Positions 1 through 7,723 of a DNA stretch of 49,348 bases are shown piece after piece. The position numbers and the translations under genes were made by a program. The first letter of the stretch is position 1, and each line of letters begins with the position of its first letter. This DNA comes from Deltaproteobacteria bacterium. Lineage in GTDB: Bacteria; Myxococcota_A; UBA9042. The stretch covers positions 1-49,348 of the forward strand of contig VGRO01000023.1 of the NCBI GenBank assembly GCA_016875335.1. The letters are read 5' to 3'. The notes below the pieces were generated by a model. The model worked only from the letters and a program-made list of their open reading frames with translations. It had not been told where the DNA came from and did not search any database.

Positions 1-60
1 GAACATGCTGCGGCCGCCGGTTGCGAAACCAGGGTCGAGTTGGAAGGCGGCGGTGTTCAT
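1..60 (-). CDS. 5' end of a leftward gene (partial, unknown)
   Basis: An ATG on the minus strand at 60 opens a frame that runs off the left edge. The 20 visible residues are MNTAAFQLDPGFATGGRSMF, and codon third positions are mostly G or C as in the neighbouring genes. A good sigma70-type promoter sits directly upstream (-10 at 68-73), so the transcript probably begins within a few bases of the ATG. No Shine-Dalgarno sequence is visible. Too little is present to assign a function. Confidence 0.55.
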   Translation of the reverse strand, partial: MNTAAFQLDPGFATGGRSMF

Positions 61-67
61 GGGGCAA

Positions 68-96
68 ATGATACCGCGAGCCGCAATCGAAATCAA
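68..96 (-). promoter_or_regulatory. sigma70-type promoter for the leftmost gene
   Basis: Read on the minus strand, TTGATT (91-96) and TATCAT (68-73) are separated by exactly 17 bp. The expected transcription start is about 61-62, next to the ATG at 60, so the message would be leaderless or nearly so. Confidence 0.55.
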
Positions 97-129
97 TCAA
101 TTTGAACATTTATTTTTGGCGACCCTGTA

Positions 130-265
130 AGGGCCAGGAAATGATTTGCTCAATCATTTCTCGGGCCCGTTTGCTTGCTCCGTGGGTCGCCAGCTCGCGG
201 ACCAAAGGTCCGACTCGCGGCTCCGTCCTGATGTGAGAGTGATCGACTTATTATTTTCCAGTCCC
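130..265. mobile_element. 136-bp TA-flanked MITE-like element, copy 1
   Basis: A 136-bp segment is flanked on both sides by the dinucleotide TA (128-129 and 266-267) and is closely similar over its length to 35009-35144, also 136 bp and TA-flanked. The ends are imperfect inverted repeats: the left end reads AGGGCCAGGAAATGATT and the right end, reverse-complemented, GGGACTGGAAAATAAT. A small hairpin (AAATGATT/AATCATTT) lies just inside the left end. TA duplication is the hallmark of IS630/mariner-type transposition, so this is probably a non-autonomous element. The right-hand TA forms the first two bases of the TAG stop codon of the DUF486 gene. Confidence 0.7.
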
Positions 266-606
266 TACACCCGCCTCGCCCCCGGCAAGAACGCGAAGTA
301 CACCGCGGCGACCAGCAGCGCGAAGGCGACGAGGTGATTCCACCGCGGGCGCTCGCCCAGCCACAGTGCTGCGAACGCCACGAACACGACCAGCGTGATG
401 ACCTCTTGCAACATCTTGAGCTCGAAGGCGGAAAAGCGTCCGTAGCCCAGGCGGTTTGCGGGCACCTGCAGCGCGTACTCGACGCCGGCGATGCCCCAGC
501 TGACGACGATGGCCTGCCACATCGGCACGTCGCGAAAGCGCAGGTGGCCGTACCAAGCCGCGGTCATGAACACGTTGGAGGCGACGAGCAGCAAGATCGT
601 GGACAT
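265..606 (-). CDS. DUF486 / DMT-family small membrane protein
   Basis: This 113-residue protein has four hydrophobic helices: N-terminal MSTILLLVASNVFMTAAWYG, then segments around WQAIVVSWGIAGVEYAL, ITLVVFVAFAALWL and LVAFALLVAAVYFAFL. The central block ANRLGYGRFSAFELKMLQE is typical of the DUF486 (DMT-like) family, whose members are inner-membrane proteins of about 110-120 residues with unknown transport role. I chose the ATG at 606 because the frame upstream is low-complexity repeat DNA and family members start here. No strong ribosome-binding site is visible. The TAG stop straddles the right end of a mobile repeat, so the last codon is partly element DNA. Confidence 0.85.
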   Translation of the reverse strand: MSTILLLVASNVFMTAAWYGHLRFRDVPMWQAIVVSWGIAGVEYALQVPANRLGYGRFSAFELKMLQEVITLVVFVAFAALWLGERPRWNHLVAFALLVAAVYFAFLPGARRV

Positions 607-747
607 CGCGGGCCGGAGGCGCGCAGCGGCGCGCGGCGGCCAAGCATAGGCGAGGCCAGGACGGCGACCATTTTTTGCGGGCGGGGCCGCGAACACGCGC
701 AATAGGATCAGCGCGTGGGCGGCCAAACGCCGGGAACCAGCGCCAGA

Positions 748-997
748 ACCTGACCCTGCACCAGAACCTGGGCCTGCGCTTGTCCGGCGCAGCCGGCTGC
801 CTCTGAGAGCTCCGCCCGGCCGCAATGTCCGTGGTACCAGAGGCCATTCGCCCGTAGATCCCCGATGCGGCGGCGCCCCCGTCTCCACGCAGGCCTGGGT
901 CTCGCCTGGCCCTCAGGTTCAGCTGGCGCCGAATCCGCGATGGGCGTGGTCCCCGGCAGTGGCGCCGGACAGGGACAGGAACAGGTGCAGGGTCAGC
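748..997. repeat. Foldback element, unit 1
   Basis: The left arm (about 748-790) is a run of CCTGNN hexamers ending in TCCGGCGC. The right arm (962-997) starts GCGCCGGA and continues as CAGGNN hexamers. The reverse complement of the right arm matches the left over roughly 36-40 bp with a few mismatches, so the unit could form a long hairpin. The interior (781 to about 928) is almost identical to 1062 to about 1209. There is no coding potential. Confidence 0.65.
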
Positions 998-1040
998 AGC
1001 TGCGCAAATCCCTCGTGCGAGCGCCCACATCCGACGCTGG

Positions 1041-1272
1041 ACCTGTGCCTGTGCCTGCGCCTGTCCGGCGCAGCCGGCTGCCTCTGAGAGCTCCGCCCGG
1101 TGGCAATGCCCGTGGTACCAGAGGCCATTCGCCCGTAGATCCCCGATGCGGCGGCGCCCCCGTCTCCACGCAGGCCTGGGTCTCGCCTGGCCCTCAGGGT
1201 CAGCCGGCGCCGAACCGGCGCTGGCGAGGGTCTCCCAAGGTGGCGCCGGTCAGGCACAGGGGCAGGGACAGG
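1041..1272. repeat. Foldback element, unit 2
   Basis: The organisation is that of unit 1: a CCTGNN arm (1041-1071), a core repeated from unit 1 at an offset of 281 bp, and a CAGGNN arm (1243-1272) complementary to the left arm. Together with unit 1 it fills most of the 743-bp gap between the DUF486 gene (start 606) and the membrane protein ending at 1350. Nothing else recognisable lies in that gap. Confidence 0.65.
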
Positions 1273-1349
1273 AGCAACGACCGCGACAGGGCCGCCCGAG
1301 CCCCTCGCCCGTCCGTCCCACAGCACCGCTGCGCCAGCCACCCTGCCCG

Positions 1350-3128
1350 TCAGAAGCCGAAAACCCCCGGCTCTCGCTTCAGCAGCACCCAAAGGCCGTC
1401 GCGGGGCAATTCCATGCGCCGCAGGCGGCCGTCTTTCCACTGCAACCACACGTGGTCGGGGTCGTCGATGGGCCGGTCGAAACGAAAGGCCAACCGTGTC
1501 GGGTGCCCCTGGCCGTCGGTCTGCAGCACCGTGACGGTCATGTCGTTGATCTCGACCCGATCGCCGGGCTCGAACAGGTCGCGCGGCCCGCGCATGATTT
1601 GCTCGGCCTCGGTTTCAAGGAGGACGCCTTGCACGGTGCGCAGTTCAACCGTGTGGGCGTCGATGACCCGCAATTCGATGTCGTGCAACGCCAGGCCAAG
1701 GGCTCGCCAGCGAGACGGCGCAGGTTGCTTGTAGGCGACGCGCCACAGCAGCCCGTAGATGCCCATGACATCGGGAACCGCCGGGAAGATCGCGGTCTTG
1801 CCAGCCGCCGCGTCCAGGCCCTCGCGGTAGGCCGGGCCTGCGACGGCTCGCGAGGCCCACCCGAGCACCAGCGTGCCCCCGAAAAACGCCAGCGGCGCCA
1901 GGACCACGTGCAGCGCGACCAATATCCACGCAGTGCCGCGCACCGCGATGGAGGCCCGCTGCACGGCCAAGCCGGCGGCGCGCGCAAGGACCGGCAACGG
2001 CGACCCGATCGCGACCGCCACTGCTGCGGCGCCGCCGATGCTCGCGACCGTGAGCAACCGGCCGGCGGGAAAGGTGGCGGCGACCGGGACCAGGGCCAAC
2101 AGCGACCCGAGCACGAGCCACGGCAGGTGGCGCTGCGCCTCGGCGTCGAGGGCGGCCCACGCCCGTCGCACCAGCAAGGCCACGGTCGCAACGCCAGCGA
2201 GTCCCACGGCGGCAAACCACCACATCGATCCGGGCATGGCGACGGTGATTTCGATGGGTGCGTTGAACGCCATCACGCCCAGCAAGCCCGGGATGCGCAG
2301 CCCGGCCGCGGCAAGGTAGGGGCCGGTCTCGCGCACAGGGTCGAGGTAGGCCCCGGAGTGACTGGCGCCGTAGCCGAGGGCCTTGTAGCTCAGTGCGTAC
2401 ACGACCGCCATGGCCAGCAGCGGCCAGAGCGCGCGCAGGCGTTGCAAGGGGCGCGATCCCGGCGATCCGGCGCCCGACAGTTCGAAGCACACCGGCAGCG
2501 CCAGCGCGCTCAGGGCCGTCTCGCCGCCGGCCAACCCCAAGGCGAACCCGGCCACCGCCCAGACGCGGCCGGCCCCCCAGCCATCCTGCCGCCAGCGCAA
2601 CCACGCGACCGTGCCCCAAATCGCCGGTGCCGCCGCCACCAGCGCGTTGCGGTTCGCCAGCCAGGCCGCCGGGATCGTGTGCGCGTCGTCCACCGCGTAC
2701 AGCACCGCGGCCAAGCCGCCAAGACCCGGTCCGAGCGTGCGCAGCAACAGCGTGGCGACACCCGCCACCACCAGCGCGTAGAGCGCAATAGAAATGGCGT
2801 GGGCCACCCACGGGCAGTCAGCGAACGCGGTGTGGTCCAGGTAGGTCAGGGCGCTGGACAGGGGCCGCAGGAAGCGCACGCGCAGTTCGGGATGGGCGTA
2901 CCACGGGTAGCCGATGTCCTGCGCTTGGCGCATGCGCACCGGGTTGCCGTCGCCGAAATCGTAGAGATTCCACCAGGCTGGTGCGCCGGGCACTTTGCCC
3001 TGCACGGTCGCCGCGTGACCCCAATCGTCGATGAGCGTCCCTGCGCCCAGCGCGGGCAGCGCCACGACGATGGCGATCAACACGGCAAATCGACGGGGCC
3101 GGGCCATCCACGCGCGCAGGTCGGTCAT
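1350..3128 (-). CDS. Polytopic membrane protein of unknown function
   Basis: This 592-residue protein has one N-terminal helix (RRFAVLIAIVVALPALGAG), a short extracytoplasmic loop with DDWGH and WWNLYDFGDGNP, then about nine more hydrophobic segments up to residue ~430. A soluble C-terminal tail of ~150 residues follows. A large loop after helix 1 and a multi-helix core resemble GT-C-type glycosyltransferase or dolichyl-mannose-transferase-like proteins, and 'IDDWGH' sits where such enzymes carry an acidic first-loop motif. This is only a topology argument. The ATG at 3128 is preferred to the upstream Met because it precedes a basic residue cluster and the first helix. It is divergent from the ketoacyl synthase cassette. 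Confidence 0.75.
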   Translation of the reverse strand: MTDLRAWMARPRRFAVLIAIVVALPALGAGTLIDDWGHAATVQGKVPGAPAWWNLYDFGDGNPVRMRQAQDIGYPWYAHPELRVRFLRPLSSALTYLDHTAFADCPWVAHAISIALYALVVAGVATLLLRTLGPGLGGLAAVLYAVDDAHTIPAAWLANRNALVAAAPAIWGTVAWLRWRQDGWGAGRVWAVAGFALGLAGGETALSALALPVCFELSGAGSPGSRPLQRLRALWPLLAMAVVYALSYKALGYGASHSGAYLDPVRETGPYLAAAGLRIPGLLGVMAFNAPIEITVAMPGSMWWFAAVGLAGVATVALLVRRAWAALDAEAQRHLPWLVLGSLLALVPVAATFPAGRLLTVASIGGAAAVAVAIGSPLPVLARAAGLAVQRASIAVRGTAWILVALHVVLAPLAFFGGTLVLGWASRAVAGPAYREGLDAAAGKTAIFPAVPDVMGIYGLLWRVAYKQPAPSRWRALGLALHDIELRVIDAHTVELRTVQGVLLETEAEQIMRGPRDLFEPGDRVEINDMTVTVLQTDGQGHPTRLAFRFDRPIDDPDHVWLQWKDGRLRRMELPRDGLWVLLKREPGVFGF

Positions 3129-3165
3129 CGGGCACTCGGCCGGCGGTCGGGGTCCGGCCCGGCGT

Positions 3166-3194
3166 AGTGTCACCGGCGCAGGCAAAATCGACAA
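3166..3194 (-). promoter_or_regulatory. Possible promoter for the leftward membrane protein
   Basis: On the minus strand TTGTCG (3189-3194) and GACACT (3166-3171) are 17 bp apart, about 40 bp upstream of the ATG at 3128. The -10 match is weak. The divergent cassette promoter must lie in the same 95-bp gap or just upstream. Confidence 0.3.
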
Positions 3195-3223
3195 CCGCGC
3201 CGCTGCATGCCATGCTCACCGCC

Positions 3224-4201
3224 ATGCTCCGAGTCCGCATCGCCGCCACTGCCGCCTACCGCGCCGGGTCGCCGAGATCAACGCGCGAACTGGCCGCCGC
3301 CAGCGCCCAGACCCGGCCCATCGCGGAGATCGAGGCGATGATCGGCATCCGCAGCCGCTACTTCGCCGATGCGGGCGAGACCATTGCCAGCCAGGGCGCC
3401 AAGGTCGTGCGAATGGCCCTGGACAAGGCCGGCATCGCCCCGGGCGAGGTCAAGCGTCTGATCCTCACCAATTCCACGGGCTTCGACATGATGTGCCCGG
3501 CGACCAGCAACGCACTCTGCGATCTGCTGGGCATGGACGGCACCTGCGGCTGCGTGGATCTGAACAACGCGTGCGTAGGATTCCTCAACGCGTTGGACTA
3601 CGGCGCCCGACTGGTCCACACCGGCATCAGCCCCGTCGTGGTCGTGTCGAGCGAACTCGGCAGCCAGCACATCCGGCCCGACGACCCGCGGCCCTACTTG
3701 ATATTCGGCGATGCCGCCGCCGCTGCAGCCCTGACCGAACCGGAGCCAGGGGCTGGCGTGGGGTTCTCGGCGACCTACTTCGGCAACCGGGGCCAGTACC
3801 GCGAGAGCGTGGTGATGCGCCACGCCAGCCTGACGGGCCAGCGCGAGACGTTGCAGTTCCTCAAGTCAGGAAAGGACATCGCGGAACTGGCGGTGCTCGG
3901 CCTGCGCACGGTGGCCGACGACGTGTTCCGTCAGTCGGGCCTGGGCTGGAACGACATCGACTGGATCGTGCCGCACCAGCCCAACGGCGCCATGCTCAAC
4001 GACATCGCCCAGTTGTTCAGCATCGACAAGGCGCGGATGGTGCCGATGGTGCACGACGTCGGCAACGTCGGTTCGTGCTCGACCGCCTATGGGCTGGCCG
4101 AGTTGTACGCCACCCGCGAGGTGCGCCCGGGCCAGAAGATCCTGCTGATTGGCGTCGGCGCGGGCCTGAGCTACGGGGCGCTGCTGTACCACGTGGGTTG
4201 A
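3224..4201 (+). CDS. Beta-ketoacyl-ACP synthase III (FabH-like)
   Basis: This 325-residue thiolase-fold condensing enzyme has the full KAS III catalytic triad: Cys117 in DLNNACVGFLNALDYG, His251 in IVPHQPNGAML and Asn281 in VGNVGSCSTAYGL. The C-terminal block GVGAGLSYGALL is also typical. KAS III enzymes condense an acyl-CoA starter with malonyl-ACP; relatives include starter-unit and head-to-head condensing enzymes. ATGs at 3212 and 3224 are both possible and neither has a clear Shine-Dalgarno sequence; 3224 gives the usual family N-terminus. It heads a five-gene rightward cassette with an acyltransferase and a FabI-like SDR, which suggests a specialised lipid pathway rather than housekeeping fatty-acid synthesis. 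The substrate is unknown. Confidence 0.85.
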   Translation: MLRVRIAATAAYRAGSPRSTRELAAASAQTRPIAEIEAMIGIRSRYFADAGETIASQGAKVVRMALDKAGIAPGEVKRLILTNSTGFDMMCPATSNALCDLLGMDGTCGCVDLNNACVGFLNALDYGARLVHTGISPVVVVSSELGSQHIRPDDPRPYLIFGDAAAAAALTEPEPGAGVGFSATYFGNRGQYRESVVMRHASLTGQRETLQFLKSGKDIAELAVLGLRTVADDVFRQSGLGWNDIDWIVPHQPNGAMLNDIAQLFSIDKARMVPMVHDVGNVGSCSTAYGLAELYATREVRPGQKILLIGVGAGLSYGALLYHVG

Positions 4202-4237
4202 CCGCTTCTCCGCTGCGGTCCGTAGCCGGGAGCGCTC

Positions 4238-4987
4238 TTGAAACTCCCCCCCAACTTGTGGACCGCCTGGTACGTCGCCAACTTCGGCCTGGCCGCCCGC
4301 TACCACCGCTACGAGGTGGAGGGCCTCGACACCTTGCTGCATGGCGGACCGTGCATGATCGTCGGCTACCACGGCCGGCCGATCGCTTGGGACCTGCTGT
4401 TCCTGGGGGCAGAATTGTACAGGCGCCTGGGCTACCTGCCGCACGGCCTCATCCACGGCAGTTTCCGACACGGCCCAGCCGCCAAGATGGTGCGCGACTT
4501 GGGGTTCGTCTTTGGCGACTCGCCGGAATTGGAGGCGGCGATCCACCGCGGCGAGCACATGCTGGTCGCCCCGGGCGGCACGCGCGAGGGCTGCCGCAGC
4601 TTTCGCCACCGCTATGAGGTCGATTGGGACGACAAATGCGGCTATCTGCGCATTGCCGCGCGGTACCGGCTGCCGGTGGTGCCGGTGGCGGCGAGCGGGG
4701 TCGACGACATCTTTGCGGGCCTGAACAACGGCGACGCCTTGGGCAAGATGCTGCGCATGCCGGCAAAGCTGCCATTCTGGTTCGGAGTCGGCCCGCTGGG
4801 CCTGTGGCCTCTGTCCCCGCCGTTTCCGGTCAAGGTGCGGCAGCGCATCGGCGAACCGATGGAATTGTTCACCGCCGGCACCATCGACCCGGACGACAAG
4901 GCCGCGCTGCTGTCGGCCCACCGTAGCGTCGCAGCGCGCATCCAGCGTATGCTCGACGACCTGCGCGGCAAAGCCCTGCGCGCCTGA
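4238..4987 (+). CDS. DGAT2/TMEM68-like acyltransferase
   Basis: This 249-residue LPLAT-superfamily protein carries the His-Asp acyltransfer motif as YHGRPIAWD (His45, Asp52), a spacing longer than the standard HX4D. A second conserved block, VAPGGTREG, sits around residue 113 and resembles the PGG/PEG block of diacylglycerol and wax acyltransferases. There is no signal peptide; a mildly hydrophobic N-terminus suggests peripheral membrane association. The start is TTG at 4238, supported by GGGAG at 4228-4232 with a 5-nt spacer. It begins 36 nt after the ketoacyl synthase stop, consistent with one operon. It probably transfers an acyl chain made by the cassette to a lipid or alcohol acceptor; this is inference. 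Confidence 0.8.
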   Translation: MKLPPNLWTAWYVANFGLAARYHRYEVEGLDTLLHGGPCMIVGYHGRPIAWDLLFLGAELYRRLGYLPHGLIHGSFRHGPAAKMVRDLGFVFGDSPELEAAIHRGEHMLVAPGGTREGCRSFRHRYEVDWDDKCGYLRIAARYRLPVVPVAASGVDDIFAGLNNGDALGKMLRMPAKLPFWFGVGPLGLWPLSPPFPVKVRQRIGEPMELFTAGTIDPDDKAALLSAHRSVAARIQRMLDDLRGKALRA

Positions 4988-5040
4988 ACCACCTGACCCC
5001 CAACCGCCCCGCCGACCCGACCGGTGGACCCAAGGAGTCC

Positions 5041-5931
5041 ATGACCGCGAACCCCGATGCCGCCCCCCCAGCCGACCCGGGCGGGCAGTGGGCCGTCGTG
5101 CTCGGCGTGTCGTCTGGCAGCGGCCACGACATTGCCAAGGCCCTTGCGAACGATCCCGGCCTGCACATCTTCGGCGCCCACCGCGGCAATTGGCCAGACC
5201 AGATGGCCGAACTTGACGTCGACGTGGCCGCGCTGGGCCGGCGCATCGAACACTTCGTCGGCGACGCTGGAACGCCCGAGGGGGTACACAAGGCCGCGGA
5301 TTTGCTGGAGGCGACCGTACCCAGGCGATCGGTGCGCATCTTTGTCCATTCCATTGCCAACGCCAGCCTGGGCCTGATGTTGCCGGGTGGCAAGGGGCCG
5401 ATGCGGCCGTTCATCCCGTCGAATTTCCACAAGACCATGGACTCCATGGCCAACTCGTTCTGCTGGTGGGCGCAGGAACTCTACAGCCGCGAATTGTTGG
5501 CTCCGGGCGCGCTGTTGCTCGGCCTGACCAACCCGATCAGCGACTCGATGATTCACAACTTCGCGCTCATCACGGCCAGCAAGGCGGCGCTGCAGGTGTA
5601 CGTCAAACACCTGGCATGGGAAATGGGGCCGCACGGCTACCGCGTCAACCTGCTCAACTTTGGCACCGTCGATACCGTCGCGGTCAAGAAGGCCTTCACG
5701 GCGGAAAAATGGCAGCGCTTTTGCGATGTCGTCGCCCAGGCCATCCCGGCGCACCGCATGCTGACCACCGCTGAGGTGGGCCGCTTCGTCTCGCTGCTGC
5801 TGCGGCCCGAGGCGCAGTGGTTCAACGGCGCCACCATCGATTTCACCGGCGGCCAGTCGCAGAGCTTGCTCGATTGCCTGCTGTACGACGAATGGGATCC
5901 GCGCGTCCACGCCAAAGCCGAGGGCGCGTGA
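5041..5931 (+). CDS. Enoyl-ACP-reductase-like SDR with altered catalytic Tyr
   Basis: This 296-residue short-chain dehydrogenase/reductase has a Rossmann N-terminus with a modified glycine motif GVSSGSG (residues 22-28). It has HSIANAS (103-109) as in the FabI-type 'HSIA' strand, the active-site Lys181 in ITASKAAL, and a C-terminal DFTGGQS block. In FabI the catalytic Tyr lies seven residues before the Lys; here that position is Phe174 (HNFALITASK), and the classical YxxxK position is Ile. The enzyme is therefore either altered in mechanism or non-catalytic. ATG at 5041 follows AAGGAG with a short spacer. It lies between the acyltransferase and CMD-like genes. Confidence 0.75.
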   Translation: MTANPDAAPPADPGGQWAVVLGVSSGSGHDIAKALANDPGLHIFGAHRGNWPDQMAELDVDVAALGRRIEHFVGDAGTPEGVHKAADLLEATVPRRSVRIFVHSIANASLGLMLPGGKGPMRPFIPSNFHKTMDSMANSFCWWAQELYSRELLAPGALLLGLTNPISDSMIHNFALITASKAALQVYVKHLAWEMGPHGYRVNLLNFGTVDTVAVKKAFTAEKWQRFCDVVAQAIPAHRMLTTAEVGRFVSLLLRPEAQWFNGATIDFTGGQSQSLLDCLLYDEWDPRVHAKAEGA

Positions 5932-6026
5932 CACGCGCGGCAACACCAGCCGCAGGATCAACGCCCCAGCCTGGGGCGCACCTGCCTGCGCATGCCCAGG
6001 CGACCGCGGTCGCCAAGGAGAGTCCG

Positions 6027-6506
6027 ATGAACCCCGATGTGCGTTCCATGCTGACCGAGACCCAACTGGGCGTGCTGCGCGGCTCGTACCGCCGCGGTGT
6101 CATGCACATGATTGCGACCAAGATCGTCGCCGCGCCCTACCCGCCGGCCAGCGGCCTGGTCGATTTCGCCGCCGAGCGCTTCTACAACGAGGCGCCGCCG
6201 ATCTTGACCCACGCCGACCGCGAGCGCTGCCTCATCGCCCTTTTTGCGTCGGGCCGGCGCCCGGCGTTCGCCATGGCCGTGCACGTGTACTGGGGGCTGA
6301 TGGAGGGTCTGACCGTCGATGAGATCGCCGAAATCATCTCGCTTTCGGCGCTCTACGCCGGTCTGGACGTGTTGACCGACAACAACCGCACCCTCGGCGA
6401 CACCCTCAAGTTCCTGGCCAAGACCGCCGACGCAGGCGGCGAGGCGGCGCAGTCGCAGGTGGTGTTGCCGGCGCTGGTGGCCGCGTTCCGTCCGTCGGCG
6501 GGCTGA
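6027..6506 (+). CDS. Carboxymuconolactone-decarboxylase-like protein
   Basis: This 159-residue all-helical protein is of the CMD/AhpD superfamily. The core is ILTHADRERCLIALFASG (residues ~54-71) followed by HVYWGLMEGLTVDEIAEII and a final YAGLDVL, matching the CMD helix pattern. The CxxC redox pair of AhpD-type members is absent, so a thiol-dependent peroxidase role is unlikely. ATG at 6027 has a perfect AAGGAG at 6015-6020. The stop is 6 nt before the next start, so translation may be coupled. The role in the cassette is unknown; CMD proteins often accompany oxidoreductases and lipid genes. Confidence 0.75.
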   Translation: MNPDVRSMLTETQLGVLRGSYRRGVMHMIATKIVAAPYPPASGLVDFAAERFYNEAPPILTHADRERCLIALFASGRRPAFAMAVHVYWGLMEGLTVDEIAEIISLSALYAGLDVLTDNNRTLGDTLKFLAKTADAGGEAAQSQVVLPALVAAFRPSAG

Positions 6507-6512
6507 CCGCGC

Positions 6513-7721
6513 GTGGTCGCGGTCGCCTGGTTCAGCGATACCGAGGGCCAGTGGCCCAAGTTGCTGCATTTCCTCGACGCCAACCCGTGCGTGGCGATGC
6601 GCGACGGCCGCCTGCACGTCGCGCCGGGCTGTGTGCTGGTGTTCGGCGGCGACAGCGTCGATCGCGGCCCAGCCGGGCTGCGCCTCCTGCGCCTGCTGGT
6701 CGAGGTCAAGCGTCGGCAGCCCGACCAGGTGGTCCTGCTCGCAGGCAACCGCGACATCAACAAGCTGCGGTTCTTGAACGAGGTTGCGCCGGATCCGCCG
6801 CGACGGCGCAGGCACCGCCGCTTGCCCGACGACCTCGCAAGCGCCGATCGGGCGGCCTTGCTGCGCTGGACGCTCGCCGAGACCATGAGCGCCAAGATCG
6901 CATTTGCGTGCCGGCAGCAAGAGTTGGCGGAACTCGGCCTGCCCGCCGACGACGACGCCACGGCCGACAGCCTCGTCGACGACGTGCGCCCGGGAGGCGC
7001 TCTGCTCGAGTACCTCGAGGTCGCCCAACTGATGTGGCGACTGGGCGACGTCCTTTTCGTGCACGGCGCGGTTACCCCGACCAACCGCGGCCTGACGCCA
7101 GGCTTCGCTGGCCGCGACCTGGAGTTTGACCGCTGGCAGGAACGGTTGAACGCGTATTTCGCGACCTCCGTTGCGGCGGCGAAGGCCGGCGACAGCGCCG
7201 GGTGCGAAGCGCTGCTGGCGTACCAGGCGCCGCTGCCCGGCCAGAAGTCCAACCCGTACAGCGTCGTGTACAGCCGCACCACCGATGACGACGGCACGCC
7301 GGCGCCCCCGGACCCTGACCTCGCGCGCGCGCTGGCCGGACAAGGGGTCGCGCGGGTGGTGCTCGGCCATGCGCCGATCGGCGACGCCCCTTGCGTGGTG
7401 CGCGGAGCCGGGGTGGACGTGTTCCTTGGCGACACCAGCTACAGCCGGCTGGAGTACGGCGCCCGCCTCATTCTGGACGGCGACGGCACGCACCTGGAAG
7501 GCCGCGCTCGCCTTGACGACGGCAGTGAGGCTGGCGTGGCGACGTGGCATTGCAGCAACGACCACGGCCCGATCGGCCGGCACACGGCAGAAGGCGATCT
7601 GGTGGCGGCGCGCCTGGACGATGGGCGCTACCTGCTGATGCGGGGCATGCCGGGATGGCAGCGCAAACAGGTGGCAGTGCGCGCCGCACAGGCAGCGGCG
7701 AGCCTGACCGGCGCCGGCTGA
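6513..7721 (+). CDS. Calcineurin-like phosphoesterase with unusual metal motifs
   Basis: This 402-residue metallophosphoesterase-fold protein has recognisable motifs in order: SDTEG (Asp9, Glu11), FGGDSVDRG (45-52), AGNRD (77-81), LFVHGA (~residue 180) and VLGHAP (~residue 288). Canonical enzymes read DxH, GDxxDR, GNH(D/E), H and GHxH. Here the first His is Glu and the GNH His is Arg, so metal site 1 and the general-acid position differ from standard phosphatases. A ~95-residue insertion separates AGNRD from LFVHGA. The start is GTG at 6513, 6 nt after the previous stop. It is the last gene before a terminator hairpin. Substrate unknown. Confidence 0.7.
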   Translation: MVAVAWFSDTEGQWPKLLHFLDANPCVAMRDGRLHVAPGCVLVFGGDSVDRGPAGLRLLRLLVEVKRRQPDQVVLLAGNRDINKLRFLNEVAPDPPRRRRHRRLPDDLASADRAALLRWTLAETMSAKIAFACRQQELAELGLPADDDATADSLVDDVRPGGALLEYLEVAQLMWRLGDVLFVHGAVTPTNRGLTPGFAGRDLEFDRWQERLNAYFATSVAAAKAGDSAGCEALLAYQAPLPGQKSNPYSVVYSRTTDDDGTPAPPDPDLARALAGQGVARVVLGHAPIGDAPCVVRGAGVDVFLGDTSYSRLEYGARLILDGDGTHLEGRARLDDGSEAGVATWHCSNDHGPIGRHTAEGDLVAARLDDGRYLLMRGMPGWQRKQVAVRAAQAAASLTGAG

Positions 7722-7723
7722 AT

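Noticed and set aside
865..1734. Plus-strand frames in the repeat region before the membrane protein
   Set aside because: They translate foldback repeats into repeated Pro/Arg/Gly sequence and run into the antisense of a real gene.
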